Positions 32,709 to 41,325 of a DNA stretch of 64,000 bases are shown piece after piece. The notes beneath the pieces are model-generated. The model ran no database searches. It saw only the letters and a list, made by a program, of their open reading frames with translations, and was not told where the DNA came from. This stretch comes from Gelria sp. Kuro-4 (lineage in GTDB: Bacteria; Bacillota; DTU030; DUMP01). The stretch spans positions 2,816,463 through 2,880,462 of the forward strand of contig NZ_AP024619.1 of the NCBI RefSeq assembly GCF_019668485.1, read 5' to 3'. A program made the translations under genes and the position numbers. Position 1 is the first letter of the stretch; every line of letters begins with the position of its first letter.

Positions 32709-34382
32709 TTGCGGAGAACTAGGTGGTTTGCGGCCGTCGCCTGGACAATTGTCGCCGTATTTCTGCTCACGGGCACCGGTCTGGCCCAGCCGGCTCCTTA
32801 CGTTGTCTCGCCTACGGTCCAGAACGCCTATCAGAAACTCATGTCCCAGCCGGCCGTAAAACAAGGCCTCGACTTCATCAAGGCCGACCATGACAACACC
32901 GTGGCTGAGCAAAAAGAAATCTGCGCTATCCCGGCTCCACCGTTCAAGGAACAGGTCCGGGCGGAAGACTACCAAAAGAGGCTTGCCGCCCTCGGGCTGA
33001 AAGACGTGCAGATGGACGGCGAGGGCAACGTGTTCGGCGTGCGCCCGGGGGTAGGTGGGGGGCCGAAGCTCCTGGTCGCGGCGCACCTGGATACCGTCTT
33101 CCCGGAAGGGACGGACACCACCGTCAAGGAGAAGGAAGGGAGGCTGTACGCGCCCGGCATTGCCGACGACTCCCGCGGGCTGGCCGCTCTCCTCTCCGTG
33201 GTCCGCGCGTTCAACGCCACCGGGATTAAGACGGCAGGGGACATAATCTTCTGCGGCAACGTCGGGGAAGAGGGGTTGGGCGACCTGCGGGGGGTCAAGG
33301 CCCTTTTCCGCGACCACAAGGATATTGACGGCTTTATTTCCATTGACGGCAGCGGTTCCGATGATATTACCTATTTGGCAACGGGCAGCCACCGCTACGA
33401 GATCACCTACCAAGGCCCGGGCGGCCACAGCTTCGGCGCTTTCGGCCTGCCCAGCGCCATCCACGCTCTGGGGCGCGCCATCGCCAGGATCGCCGATCTC
33501 CAAACCCCCAAGGAACCCAAGACAACCTTCACTGTGGGGACGGTGAGCGGCGGGACTTCGGTCAACTCCATCGCCGCCGAGGCCAAGATGCAGGTGGATA
33601 TGCGCTCCAACAGTGAAGAAGAACTTCTCAAGCTGGAAGCCAAGTTCCTGGACATTGTCAGGCAGGCGGCCGTGGAAGAAAACGCGCGTTGGGGCAGCGA
33701 CAAGCTGGCGGTGGACATCAGGCTTGTGGGCGACCGCCCGGCCGGAAGACAGCCGGAGTCGGCGGCCATCGTCCAGGCGGCGTGGGCGGCCGCGGAAGCC
33801 ACCGGGCAGGCCCCCAAGCTGGATTCTCCCAGCAGCACGGACGCCAACCTGCCGATCAGCTTGGGCATTCCCGCGATCACCATCGGCGGCGGGGGCAAAT
33901 CCGGGAACGGCCACGCCCCGGGCGAGTGGTTTGATCCCACGGGCGCCTACCTCGGGCCGCAGCGAATCTTCCTCACCATCCTGGGGCTGGTGGGTGTGGA
34001 CGGGGTCAGCGAGCCTCTCTTGGCAAAAGGGGCCGGCCGGCCCCTTTCGCTGAAGGTTAACGGGTCGCCGCTTACGGCGCCGGTCGCTCCTTACCGGGCG
34101 GGAGACCAGGTGATGGTTCCGCTGCGCGCTGTGGCCGAGGCCCTGGGGGGAAAGGTGACCTATGACCAGGCCACCAAGAGCGTAGAGGTGAAGCTGGGCG
34201 GGCACCTGCTCAAGGTCGTCCAGGGCTCTGCCGAAGCAACTTTAGATGGCCGGGCGCTTACTTTCCCGGGGGCGGTGGGTGTTGTTCAGGACAGGACCAC
34301 CGTGCCGCTGGAGGCTTTTTCCGCCCTGGGTATGAAAGCGGAAGTCGCCGAGGCCGGACAGGTGGTCGGGATAAGACAATAA
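32709..34382 (+). CDS. secreted M20-family metallopeptidase with copper-amine-oxidase-like C-terminal domain
   Basis: A 557-residue protein. A signal peptide (to about residue 26) is followed by an M20 peptidase domain: AAHLDTVFPEGTD with the metal His and Asp, APGIADDSRGLAALL with the bridging Asp, GNVGEEGLGD with the catalytic Glu, and a late His in GHAPGEW. From about residue 430 a stalk domain typical of Firmicutes cell-surface proteins follows (VMVPLRAVAEALGGKVTYD, RTTVPLEAFSALG). It is probably an extracellular aminopeptidase or amidohydrolase anchored at the surface. TTG 32709 has AAGGAGGT 8-9 bp upstream. Confidence 0.87.
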   Translation: MRRTRWFAAVAWTIVAVFLLTGTGLAQPAPYVVSPTVQNAYQKLMSQPAVKQGLDFIKADHDNTVAEQKEICAIPAPPFKEQVRAEDYQKRLAALGLKDVQMDGEGNVFGVRPGVGGGPKLLVAAHLDTVFPEGTDTTVKEKEGRLYAPGIADDSRGLAALLSVVRAFNATGIKTAGDIIFCGNVGEEGLGDLRGVKALFRDHKDIDGFISIDGSGSDDITYLATGSHRYEITYQGPGGHSFGAFGLPSAIHALGRAIARIADLQTPKEPKTTFTVGTVSGGTSVNSIAAEAKMQVDMRSNSEEELLKLEAKFLDIVRQAAVEENARWGSDKLAVDIRLVGDRPAGRQPESAAIVQAAWAAAEATGQAPKLDSPSSTDANLPISLGIPAITIGGGGKSGNGHAPGEWFDPTGAYLGPQRIFLTILGLVGVDGVSEPLLAKGAGRPLSLKVNGSPLTAPVAPYRAGDQVMVPLRAVAEALGGKVTYDQATKSVEVKLGGHLLKVVQGSAEATLDGRALTFPGAVGVVQDRTTVPLEAFSALGMKAEVAEAGQVVGIRQ

Positions 34383-34471
34383 CGGGGAAAACTCCACCTC
34401 CCCGGCGGCACCTGGGCGGCGGGGGGTGCATATGGTATGCCGGAGCGGTGGTACTTGGGGAGGTGACCTGC

Positions 34472-34873
34472 ATGCACTTTGACCGGGATGTCTTCAAGTA
34501 TCCGGCGGTGGAGTACATCCCCCTCTATCCCTACACCCTGGCCCTGCAGCGGGAATGGCCCGGCGGCAGCCCGGAACAGGTTTCCCTGTACGTGTTTCGG
34601 GACCAAGAATCTCTGCAGAGCGAACTCAGTTCGCTCGGCATAACGTTCGCCGGCGAGGTGAACTTTGAGAACCACCTGGTTATCCTCACGCTGGGTTACC
34701 CGATAACCCACGCCTATTACCGTGGTCATACGGTAATCCTTTTGGGCAATCCTTTGCCCGGGGGCTACCACATCGCCCGCATCCCCCGGCGCTACTTTTA
34801 CAAAGACCGCATCCATTTCGCCCTCTACGGCGGTAAGGCCGAGAAACTGGCCTGGACCAACATTGTCCTCTAA
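34472..34873 (+). CDS. hypothetical protein, 133 aa
   Basis: A soluble protein rich in Tyr and Pro. No signal peptide. A C-terminal segment NPLPGGYHIARIPRRYFY is faintly like the GGY motif of PrcB-type domains, but the match is too weak to name. ATG 34472 is used because GGGGAGGTGACC lies just upstream. It follows the M20 peptidase by 90 bp, and its stop overlaps that of the opposing SPOCS gene by 4 bp. Confidence 0.65.
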   Translation: MHFDRDVFKYPAVEYIPLYPYTLALQREWPGGSPEQVSLYVFRDQESLQSELSSLGITFAGEVNFENHLVILTLGYPITHAYYRGHTVILLGNPLPGGYHIARIPRRYFYKDRIHFALYGGKAEKLAWTNIVL

Positions 34874-37002
34874 ACAAGGACCAAATCAGCGGCCAGCACA
34901 ACCCTGGCCATCACCTCGCGCCCCCAGGGCAGGCCGTGGGCCGTCAGCAGCTGGGGGCTCACTTCTTTCACCCGCAGCCCACCGCGGACAACAAGGCCCT
35001 GCCGGGCTGCCGGGCAGGGAAAGCTGAGCGCGCAGGACCTCTTTTCCTGCCAGCTCCGCACGATACCGTCGCGCCCGCTGTAGGTCACGCGCAACCGGAG
35101 CTCCCCCATACCCGCAACCTCTTCTTCTTCCGCCCGCCAGGTCCACCGGCCCACCTCCGCCGCAGCCTCTTCTATCTTAACAGCCGGGGGGTGCGGCAGC
35201 GCAACCAGCGCTTCAATCTCGGCCTCTTCTTCGATCAGGCCCAGGACGGGCTCCCCTTCCACGGGCCCCGGCCGTTTGACTGCAACGCCGGTAACCACTT
35301 CAACTTCTGCCGCGGTGTAAACCGCCGCCGCCAGGGTGACAACCCCCTGGACCGAGACGATCTCTCCCTCGTGGCTGAGGACGGCCGGCAGCACATGGGC
35401 GGTTACCTCGGCCTCGGGCTCCAACTCCGGTCGCGCGGCAGGAACGTTCAGGACGACCTGCCAGGGTAGAGCGGCGTGCTCGCAGCACTCCCTGCCGTCA
35501 CCGGTAAGGTAGTAGACGCTCAGCTCCTGGTTGCCCGAGGCCAAGAGGCGTCCGTATGAAAGCCGCAGTTCTGTCAGGCCGGGAGTTACGCTGATTTCGC
35601 TTAAGCTCTCTGCCTTTGCGGCCAGCCGGAGGCTTTTTTTAAAGAGCTGATCGGCCTGCCCCCGTCCAACCAATACCTTTGCCGCCACCGGGGTGGTTGC
35701 CACGCTGAGGTGAGGAGCCGGTAGGCTTGTAACCAGCTCTACCGCCTCCTCCTTAAGCAGCTGCAGCTGAAAAGAACAGAGGAGCCGCACTGCGGGCACG
35801 CCGCCGGCGCTGCGTACGAATTCTGCGTTCTCCACCGTACCGCCCGCCTCGACCTGCTGGCCCGGCTGAGCGGCGGCCGCCGGCAGAAAGAAGCGAAGCG
35901 GAACCAGGGCCTGCGCCGTCCGTTCTTTACCGTCGGCGCCCACATAAGGAAGCTGCGCCTCCACCTGCCCGCTCACCAGCACCTGTCCCGGGTTGGGCTC
36001 GGCCGCAAGCCGGCGGATCCTCCCCTGCGGGGCACCCAGGTAAGTGACGGGATCCGGCAGAGGCAGAGGCGCCGTAACCAGTTGGCTGCCGCACGCCTCT
36101 GCCACCACCCGTCGTGCCTTGACCGTAACGCTTTTTGCCGCAGGAGTATGTTTGTCGGCGGAAAGAACATTGAGCCGTCGCGGCCTGGTAACCAGCACCC
36201 GGACCTTCTCTGCCAGGTTGAGCCTCAAGGTGTAGCCGCCGGCGAGAACCGCCTCCTCAGCCACTTCGCCCCTGGCAGAAACTTGGGGGCTCCCTCCGGC
36301 ATAGGATCTTGGGCCGGTAAAAAGGTAGCTCCAGCTGCTGACGTGGCGCAGATGGTGCACGCGCCGGTCCTGGCCCAGGTAGAGCACCTCTTCTTCCGCC
36401 TCGCCGCTCACCACCAGTTGGGGCAGAATTTGCGCCTCCACCCCTTCTTCACGCACTTCAACCCGGATGATCTTTAGGGCCGGCGGGTCCAGAGGCAACA
36501 GCAGTTCACGGTGAAAGGTGCTCTCCTCCACCCCAAGAATCTCAGGCAGCAGCAAAGGCAGCCACGTAAGTTCCTGGGATGATCCGTCGACCGGCTGCAC
36601 TGCCATGACCTTGAGCACTGCTTCCCCGTGAACCCTCACCTCCAACTGAGCCTGACGGTGTGCGGTGTTCAGCAGATAAGCCACCTCCCGCACCGTCGGG
36701 ACAAGCTCAATGTGGCCCGGGGGGAGCTCCTCCTGCAGCGGAAGGGTAATGTTGAAAGCGCTTCCTCTTTCCAGAACCCGGAGCCGGCCGCCGGCGGCGG
36801 CGTAGCGGACCAGGGTGGTGAGCCTTCCCTCTACCACAAGCTGTGCCTGAACGACTTCACCGCTGATCTCCTCCACAGTTGCCGTGACCCGAAGAATGTC
36901 CGACGGCAGCTCGGGCAGGCGGACGGAACATACCAGGGGCAGAGGGAGGGTGAAGGCCCGCACGCAGGTGTAAACGAGCGGCGCATCCTTACCTGCAGGC
37001 AT
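34870..37002 (-). CDS. multi-SPOCS (DUF3794) spore-associated protein
   Basis: A 710-residue protein built from several repeats of the SPOCS/DUF3794 type seen in SipL and SpoVID. Each unit shows alternating beta strands with phrases such as VVEGRLTTLVRYA, LVVSGEAEEEVLYL, VLVSGQVEAQLPYVG and ending LEV/LKV segments. SPOCS domains link spore coat or cortex proteins during sporulation. ATG 37002 follows GAGGAGGGG. No LysM domain is visible at the C-terminus. It neighbours a second SPOCS protein on the same strand. Confidence 0.75.
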   Translation of the reverse strand: MPAGKDAPLVYTCVRAFTLPLPLVCSVRLPELPSDILRVTATVEEISGEVVQAQLVVEGRLTTLVRYAAAGGRLRVLERGSAFNITLPLQEELPPGHIELVPTVREVAYLLNTAHRQAQLEVRVHGEAVLKVMAVQPVDGSSQELTWLPLLLPEILGVEESTFHRELLLPLDPPALKIIRVEVREEGVEAQILPQLVVSGEAEEEVLYLGQDRRVHHLRHVSSWSYLFTGPRSYAGGSPQVSARGEVAEEAVLAGGYTLRLNLAEKVRVLVTRPRRLNVLSADKHTPAAKSVTVKARRVVAEACGSQLVTAPLPLPDPVTYLGAPQGRIRRLAAEPNPGQVLVSGQVEAQLPYVGADGKERTAQALVPLRFFLPAAAAQPGQQVEAGGTVENAEFVRSAGGVPAVRLLCSFQLQLLKEEAVELVTSLPAPHLSVATTPVAAKVLVGRGQADQLFKKSLRLAAKAESLSEISVTPGLTELRLSYGRLLASGNQELSVYYLTGDGRECCEHAALPWQVVLNVPAARPELEPEAEVTAHVLPAVLSHEGEIVSVQGVVTLAAAVYTAAEVEVVTGVAVKRPGPVEGEPVLGLIEEEAEIEALVALPHPPAVKIEEAAAEVGRWTWRAEEEEVAGMGELRLRVTYSGRDGIVRSWQEKRSCALSFPCPAARQGLVVRGGLRVKEVSPQLLTAHGLPWGREVMARVVLAADLVLV

Positions 37003-37055
37003 GTAACCCCTCCTCAGAGCAACTTCTTTTCCTAACAAGATATGGCCGAAAAACT

Positions 37056-37089
37056 GAAAAAAGACGCGAAGGACTTACCTCTTCGCGTC
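37056..37089 (-). terminator. intrinsic terminator after second SPOCS gene
   Basis: On the minus strand a 9-bp stem GACGCGAAG / CTTCGCGTC followed directly by TTTTTT (37062-37057). It ends the transcript of the gene at 37136-38389 and separates it from the next SPOCS gene. Confidence 0.9.
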
Positions 37090-37135
37090 CTGCTGTTTCC
37101 TTGGGCTTCTCTTGGGCTTGTTGGGAAGGGCTGTA

Positions 37136-38389
37136 TCACAATTCAGCGGCCTCAGCCACTGCCGCCTGCACCGTCTGCAGTACCCGCACGTGAAGTTCCA
37201 GCATCACCTTCTGGCGTAAGCTGTCGCCGCTGGAAGAAAGTTCCTGGACAATCCCGTTCACCTTGGGGGTTACCAGAGCCGACATGCCCGGAACCGCCTC
37301 GCCGATGGCCACATAACCCATAAAGGGTACCTCTTCTTCCCGTTCGTAATTTATATCGTCGACCCCAGTGAAGTAGATCCTTTGGCGCAGGATACCCTGT
37401 ACGATGACCTTACCTGGAATTACGTCGGCGGCAACGCTGCCCACTTCGGCCGTCACCTGTTTGATCCTCTGTGCCGTGGGTGCCAGGACACAGGTGCTCT
37501 CGACCAGAGTGTGCAGTTTATCCTCGCCGACTACCTGTTCGGCTTTGATCAGGGTGGTGCCTGGAGCCAACGCCAGCTCAACATCCTCCGTCACCTTAAC
37601 AAAGAGTTCGAAGGCCACCTGGAAAGCGAGCGCCGTGCCGTCCGGCGAAAGTTCGTACAACACATCCTCAACTCTTGAGTTGACCTTGCCCGTCATGCCA
37701 GGGGCCACGCCGGGCACGTCCACCAGCGTGGAAAAAACTATATCGTCGGCCTGATGGTGTTCCAGGTTATCGTCCAGACTCACGTAGCAAATCTGACTGC
37801 GCACACGTCCCTCGACAACGACTTTATCTTCGATGACATGGCTGTCGGTGACAACGACTTGTGCGGTGGCATCGGTGATCTTCAAGGCGGGGGCGGCCAG
37901 CGCCACCGTGCTCTTGCTCACCTCCTGGACGGTGTTTTCCCCCCGTACTTGATGGAAGAGATACGTGACGCCGCCGCCCTCCTGCAGGTTCAGCTGGCGG
38001 GTATCGCCGACCTTGACCAACATCTCCAATACGGCCTTAAGTGTAACGGTGTTCCCATCCGCCGCCAAGTCCGGCAGGACCTGCTCGACCGTCGGGAACA
38101 CTTCCACATTCATGCCCGGTTGGGCTCCTGTTATAACCACATAAGTACAGAACGGGAGGTCCTCAGCCTGGTGGTGGACAACGGTATCGGTACCTACATA
38201 AAAAACATGCTGGCGGATGATCCCCTCCAGGATGACGTTATCTTCAATAACGTTTGCGACCAGGTTTGTAACGTCGGCCGCGATGCTCCGAATCTTAACG
38301 GCAGGTGTTGCCAGCGTCACAGTAGTCTCGGCGAGAAGCCGGCCGGTGTTCTCGCCCACCATTACTTCCGTTTTTACCAGCGGGCTCAT
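37136..38389 (-). CDS. triple SPOCS (DUF3794) domain protein
   Basis: A 417-residue protein of three tandem SPOCS units, at about 25-145, 155-275 and 285-405. Each carries the same framework: KI.....V.NLVANVIEDNVILEG, IRQHVFYVGTDTVVHHQAEDLPF and a PGM....VF/NS.VE segment. The units are close enough in sequence to be recent duplications. Predicted role is spore envelope assembly. ATG 38389 follows GGAGGCGAAAGAG. Confidence 0.82.
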   Translation of the reverse strand: MSPLVKTEVMVGENTGRLLAETTVTLATPAVKIRSIAADVTNLVANVIEDNVILEGIIRQHVFYVGTDTVVHHQAEDLPFCTYVVITGAQPGMNVEVFPTVEQVLPDLAADGNTVTLKAVLEMLVKVGDTRQLNLQEGGGVTYLFHQVRGENTVQEVSKSTVALAAPALKITDATAQVVVTDSHVIEDKVVVEGRVRSQICYVSLDDNLEHHQADDIVFSTLVDVPGVAPGMTGKVNSRVEDVLYELSPDGTALAFQVAFELFVKVTEDVELALAPGTTLIKAEQVVGEDKLHTLVESTCVLAPTAQRIKQVTAEVGSVAADVIPGKVIVQGILRQRIYFTGVDDINYEREEEVPFMGYVAIGEAVPGMSALVTPKVNGIVQELSSSGDSLRQKVMLELHVRVLQTVQAAVAEAAEL

Positions 38390-38572
38390 CTCTTTCGCCT
38401 CCTGAGCAAGCTCTTTAAACCGATCGCCCTGCTTACTTCCTGCCCTGCTACAGTATACGGCCGGGGGGCGGAGTGTGCTTCCGGCGCCGGCGGTAATATT
38501 TGGCTGGTTCCTCCCCCTGTGTTCTCGTCACAGGCAGGCGGGCCTTACAACTTACCGGAGAAAGCGAGGTTC

Positions 38573-38625
38573 TGACAGGGGCATCTGTCAGCCGGGGAGA
38601 AGCTCGAACGAGCTTCTCCCCGGCT
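38573..38625 (-). terminator. tandem hairpins after cysteine-rich protein gene
   Basis: On the minus strand a 15-bp perfect stem AGCCGGGGAGAAGCT / AGCTTCTCCCCGGCT (38625-38590), immediately followed by a second stem CTGACAG-N6-CTGTCAG. A long U-run is missing, but the combined stability suggests termination. Confidence 0.6.
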
Positions 38626-38672
38626 GTGTGTGCAGCCCATGTTGAACTGGGACATCAGGAACGGAGTGCAGC

Positions 38673-39329
38673 CTATTCTTCTTTTTGCAGGGGCGCTGCA
38701 ACCAGCGGTTTCTGCGGCGGGAAGAGATTCGTCGGCGGGCAGGGGAATTCAGGCTGCGGCCGAGCCTCGCAGACGGCCGGTACGCAGAAGCCGAAGGTCG
38801 GGACGCAGAGTTTCACGAGAGCCTTGATCTGGATCTCTTTGCAGAGCTTCTTGGTGCAGAGGAGGACGTTCAATGCCGGGTTGTCGGGATCGGGGATGAT
38901 GTCGCAACGGCAGAGGGAGTTGACGATACGGCACTGGCCGAAGGTTCCATTGGGCGCATAGAGCAGGACGGTGTTGAAGAAGAACTTGGGACCGACGCGG
39001 GCGGTACAAAGGACGTTGCCTAACGCGTCTCTGATCGTGAGATCGAAGACCAGGCGCTGTCGTACAGTGACGTCGGCGAAACCCCTGGCGTCCGGCGGAC
39101 CGATGTTGATGACCTCGCAGCGGGTTTCGGGAAGGCCGGTGGCCGGGTCGATATCAAAAACAAAGCTGCACTGGACTGTTGCACCGGCCGGCAGCGGGTT
39201 GGGGCAGGTGGCAGGAACAGGCTCTTCCTCGACGATAACGTCCTCTTTAATGCACTGGTCGTAGACCTTTAAGACCTCAATGCAGTCTATTACAGATGTT
39301 GCAAGTTCGCAAGTTACGCCATCCGGCAT
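38673..39329 (-). CDS. cysteine-rich spore-type protein
   Basis: A 218-residue protein with about 16 cysteines. It starts MPDGVTCELATSVIDCIEVLKVYDQC, a pattern seen in small clostridial spore coat or exosporium proteins. The middle is beta-rich (VQCSFVFDIDP, VTVRQRLVFDLTIRD) and the tail is Pro-rich. No signal peptide, consistent with assembly from the mother cell. The ATG has AAGGAGGAGCAT upstream, and a candidate sigma-K promoter lies at 39388-39415. The exact family is not recognised. Confidence 0.65.
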   Translation of the reverse strand: MPDGVTCELATSVIDCIEVLKVYDQCIKEDVIVEEEPVPATCPNPLPAGATVQCSFVFDIDPATGLPETRCEVINIGPPDARGFADVTVRQRLVFDLTIRDALGNVLCTARVGPKFFFNTVLLYAPNGTFGQCRIVNSLCRCDIIPDPDNPALNVLLCTKKLCKEIQIKALVKLCVPTFGFCVPAVCEARPQPEFPCPPTNLFPPQKPLVAAPLQKEE

Positions 39330-39387
39330 ATATGCTCCTCCTTTTCCTGAGCAGGGCTTTAATCCCTTTGCTCCTCTCGAGCTGATG

Positions 39388-39415
39388 TATTATATGAAGA
39401 CGCCCCTCAAACGGT
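39388..39415 (-). promoter_or_regulatory. candidate sigma-K type promoter
   Basis: Minus strand CATATAATA (39396-39388) matches the -10 CATANNNTA of sigma-K, with AC 17 bp upstream as expected for -35. It is about 60 bp before the cysteine-rich spore protein gene. The motif is short, so chance occurrence is possible. Confidence 0.35.
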
Positions 39416-39580
39416 TAATAATTAAGAGTGAGAATCCCTTTTTTCTTGGAAGGCATGACAGGCATGACGGCCGGCGCTTCCTCTTAGTCCCAGCCCGGCT
39501 GACTTTTCCGTGCGAAGGACGTCCGCTCCGAGCAGCAGGCGCCATCAGGCCAGACGCCCGTCTCTACCCGCCCTACGCTT

Positions 39581-39609
39581 TTGCCGGCGCCGGAATTGCA
39601 ACTTATAAT
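39581..39609 (+). promoter_or_regulatory. sigma-A promoter for CAP-domain gene
   Basis: TTGCCG (39581-39586), 17-bp spacer, TATAAT (39604-39609), 37 bp before the GTG start at 39646. Confidence 0.65.
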
Positions 39610-39645
39610 ACTGCTTAGAGTTGTGATGTATAAGGAGGGAACCAG

Positions 39646-40497
39646 GTGAAAAGGAAGGAAGGAACTGCTACGCTCCTGGCCGCTTCAACCCTTGTCCTCA
39701 GCCTAACCATCTCCACCCCGGCCCTGGCAACAAGCAGTTACGGAACGCAGCAATGGTATCTGAACTACCTGCAGCAGTACTCGAGCGGCCGATTCAGGCC
39801 TGCACAGCCCACCCCGGCCCAGCCGCCGGCCCCCACCGACCCGGATGCAACCTCCCCGGGTGAGCCCGCAGAACCGGCCGCACCAGCTCCACCGTCCACC
39901 CCTCCGGCGACGTCCCCCACTGCACCGGTTTACTCCAGTCCCACCGCCGGTCAGTCGGTCAACGACTGGTACCTGAACTACCTCCGGCAGTACCAGTACA
40001 CCAGACCTTATGTTCCCGCGCCCACGCAGCCGGGTACCTCAAACCCGCCCGGTCAACCTTCCGCTCCTTCCGATCCGGCGCCAAACGACCCAGATGTTCC
40101 TACTTACCTTACGCCGGAGGAGCAGGAGCTCCTGCAGTATATCAACGGGGAGCGGGCCGCGAACGGCGTGGGAGTAGTAACGGTTGATCCCGAGCTGGTG
40201 CGCGTAGCCCGGTTGAGGGCCGAGAAGCTGGTAGAGCTGGGCGGCATCCAGCACAACATTCCCGGCTACGGCACGGCCGGTAAGCAGCTTACCGGAGAGG
40301 GCTACAAATACGCCTATCTGGGAGAAGACCTCGCAGCCGCCGGCAGCGTTTACCAGGCGCACAAGCAGCTTGTCAAGAGCAGCCCCCACCGGGAGATCAT
40401 GTTGGAACCCAAGTTCACGAAGGTCGGCATCGCCGTTGCCCGCTGGAAGAATCGGCCCGGCGTTGTGGTTGTAGAGATCTTTGTGCAGCCTCTATAA
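39646..40497 (+). CDS. secreted CAP-domain (SCP/PR1-like) protein
   Basis: A 283-residue exported protein. A signal peptide ends near ALA (about 28). Next come two copies of WYLNYLQQY/WYLNYLRQY separated by Pro/Ala/Thr-rich linkers, then a C-terminal CAP domain from about 155 (LTPEEQELLQYINGERAANG, ARLRAEKL, SSPHREIML, VGIAVARW). Domains of this type occur in spore-surface and wall proteins of Firmicutes (YkwD-like). GTG 39646 has AAGGAGGG upstream. A strong terminator follows. Confidence 0.87.
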   Translation: MKRKEGTATLLAASTLVLSLTISTPALATSSYGTQQWYLNYLQQYSSGRFRPAQPTPAQPPAPTDPDATSPGEPAEPAAPAPPSTPPATSPTAPVYSSPTAGQSVNDWYLNYLRQYQYTRPYVPAPTQPGTSNPPGQPSAPSDPAPNDPDVPTYLTPEEQELLQYINGERAANGVGVVTVDPELVRVARLRAEKLVELGGIQHNIPGYGTAGKQLTGEGYKYAYLGEDLAAAGSVYQAHKQLVKSSPHREIMLEPKFTKVGIAVARWKNRPGVVVVEIFVQPL

Positions 40498-40563
40498 GAC
40501 CGGCATTCTTTCAGAATGAAGTGAGCGAGGCCCTGCACGTTAACCAACCTCTGCTCGTTCGTG

Positions 40564-40596
40564 AAAAGACCTCGCGTCTGGAGCGCGAGGTCTTTT
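40564..40596 (+). terminator. bidirectional terminator after CAP-domain gene
   Basis: A 13-bp stem AAAAGACCTCGCG / CGCGAGGTCTTTT with a 7-base loop; the T-run is part of the stem base on either strand. Confidence 0.9.
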
Positions 40597-40833
40597 GATC
40601 AGCCTGCGAAGCCCGCTCACGTAGGATTCGGCACGTGACGGCCGCCCCGGAACTTGCACCCCTGACCGGTACCGGAAAGCAAAATCCGGCATAGTATGGT
40701 AGTGGACCTTTAGCCGGCCGGCCAGGCTCTACATCTGCTCTTCTTTGCGCCTAACAATGCACGAGCCCGGGCCGGCACCGCGAAAAAACGCTGAAGCCGG
40801 AAAGTCCCTTGGAATAGTAAAGGGGGAATCACA

Positions 40834-40998
40834 GTGACTGACAAAGTTGCCCAGCCGTTCGTACCCGAGGAAGTTCGGGAATACTTTCTGCAATTCGATC
40901 TGACACCCGAGGCGATAGCCAGCCTCTATAACCACCCAGAAGCGCCGTGGCCGCCCAGTAAGGAGCCTCCACCCTCCACACCCGCTCCCGGAGGTTGA
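40834..40998 (+). CDS. small hypothetical protein, paralogue 1
   Basis: A 54-residue frame from GTG 40834, with AAAGGGGGAA about 4-6 bp upstream. It contains VPEEVREYFLQFDLTPEAIASLY and a Pro-rich tail. The core is homologous to the small protein at 41070, which supports both being genes. No known family. The preceding ~235 bp after the CAP terminator shows only a GGCCGGCCGG-type repeat. Confidence 0.6.
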   Translation: MTDKVAQPFVPEEVREYFLQFDLTPEAIASLYNHPEAPWPPSKEPPPSTPAPGG

Positions 40999-41069
40999 GG
41001 GAAGTTGGCATAACCGGCTGGCAGCCGGCAGCAAGACCGGAGGTCAGTTCTCTGAAGGAGGGATTCGTA

Positions 41070-41225
41070 TTGGCCGGTAGCGCTGCCCCGTCGTCTGTAC
41101 CGCAGCAGGTTCTGCAATACTTCCTGCAATTCGGTTTCACGGCTGCGGCTGTGACCAAACTCTACACCCAAGACTCTTGGTCGGAGAACAGCTTTACACC
41201 CACTACCACAGTTGTGACGTGCTGA
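41070..41225 (+). CDS. small hypothetical protein, paralogue 2
   Basis: A 51-residue frame from TTG 41070 with AAGGAGG 8 bp upstream. VPQQVLQYFLQFGFTAAAVTK aligns with the first small protein (shared YFLQF and the V..E/Q..V..Y spacing), while the tail is Ser/Thr-rich. Two adjacent diverged copies suggest tandem duplication. Function unknown; a bidirectional terminator follows. Confidence 0.6.
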   Translation: MAGSAAPSSVPQQVLQYFLQFGFTAAAVTKLYTQDSWSENSFTPTTTVVTC

Positions 41226-41262
41226 GGTAAGTGGGATTAGCCGGCCGGCGGCGGGCAAAAAG

Positions 41263-41289
41263 ACCCCGGGGCATCAGTTTCCCCGGGGT
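41263..41289. terminator. bidirectional terminator between convergent genes
   Basis: A 9-bp stem ACCCCGGGG / CCCCGGGGT with a 9-base loop. It lies between the small-protein gene (plus) and the gene at 41326 (minus); read on the minus strand it is followed by cTTTTTG. Confidence 0.75.
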
Positions 41290-41325
41290 TGTCGTTTAGT
41301 CCGGCCCCCGGCCGGATTCATCCCC

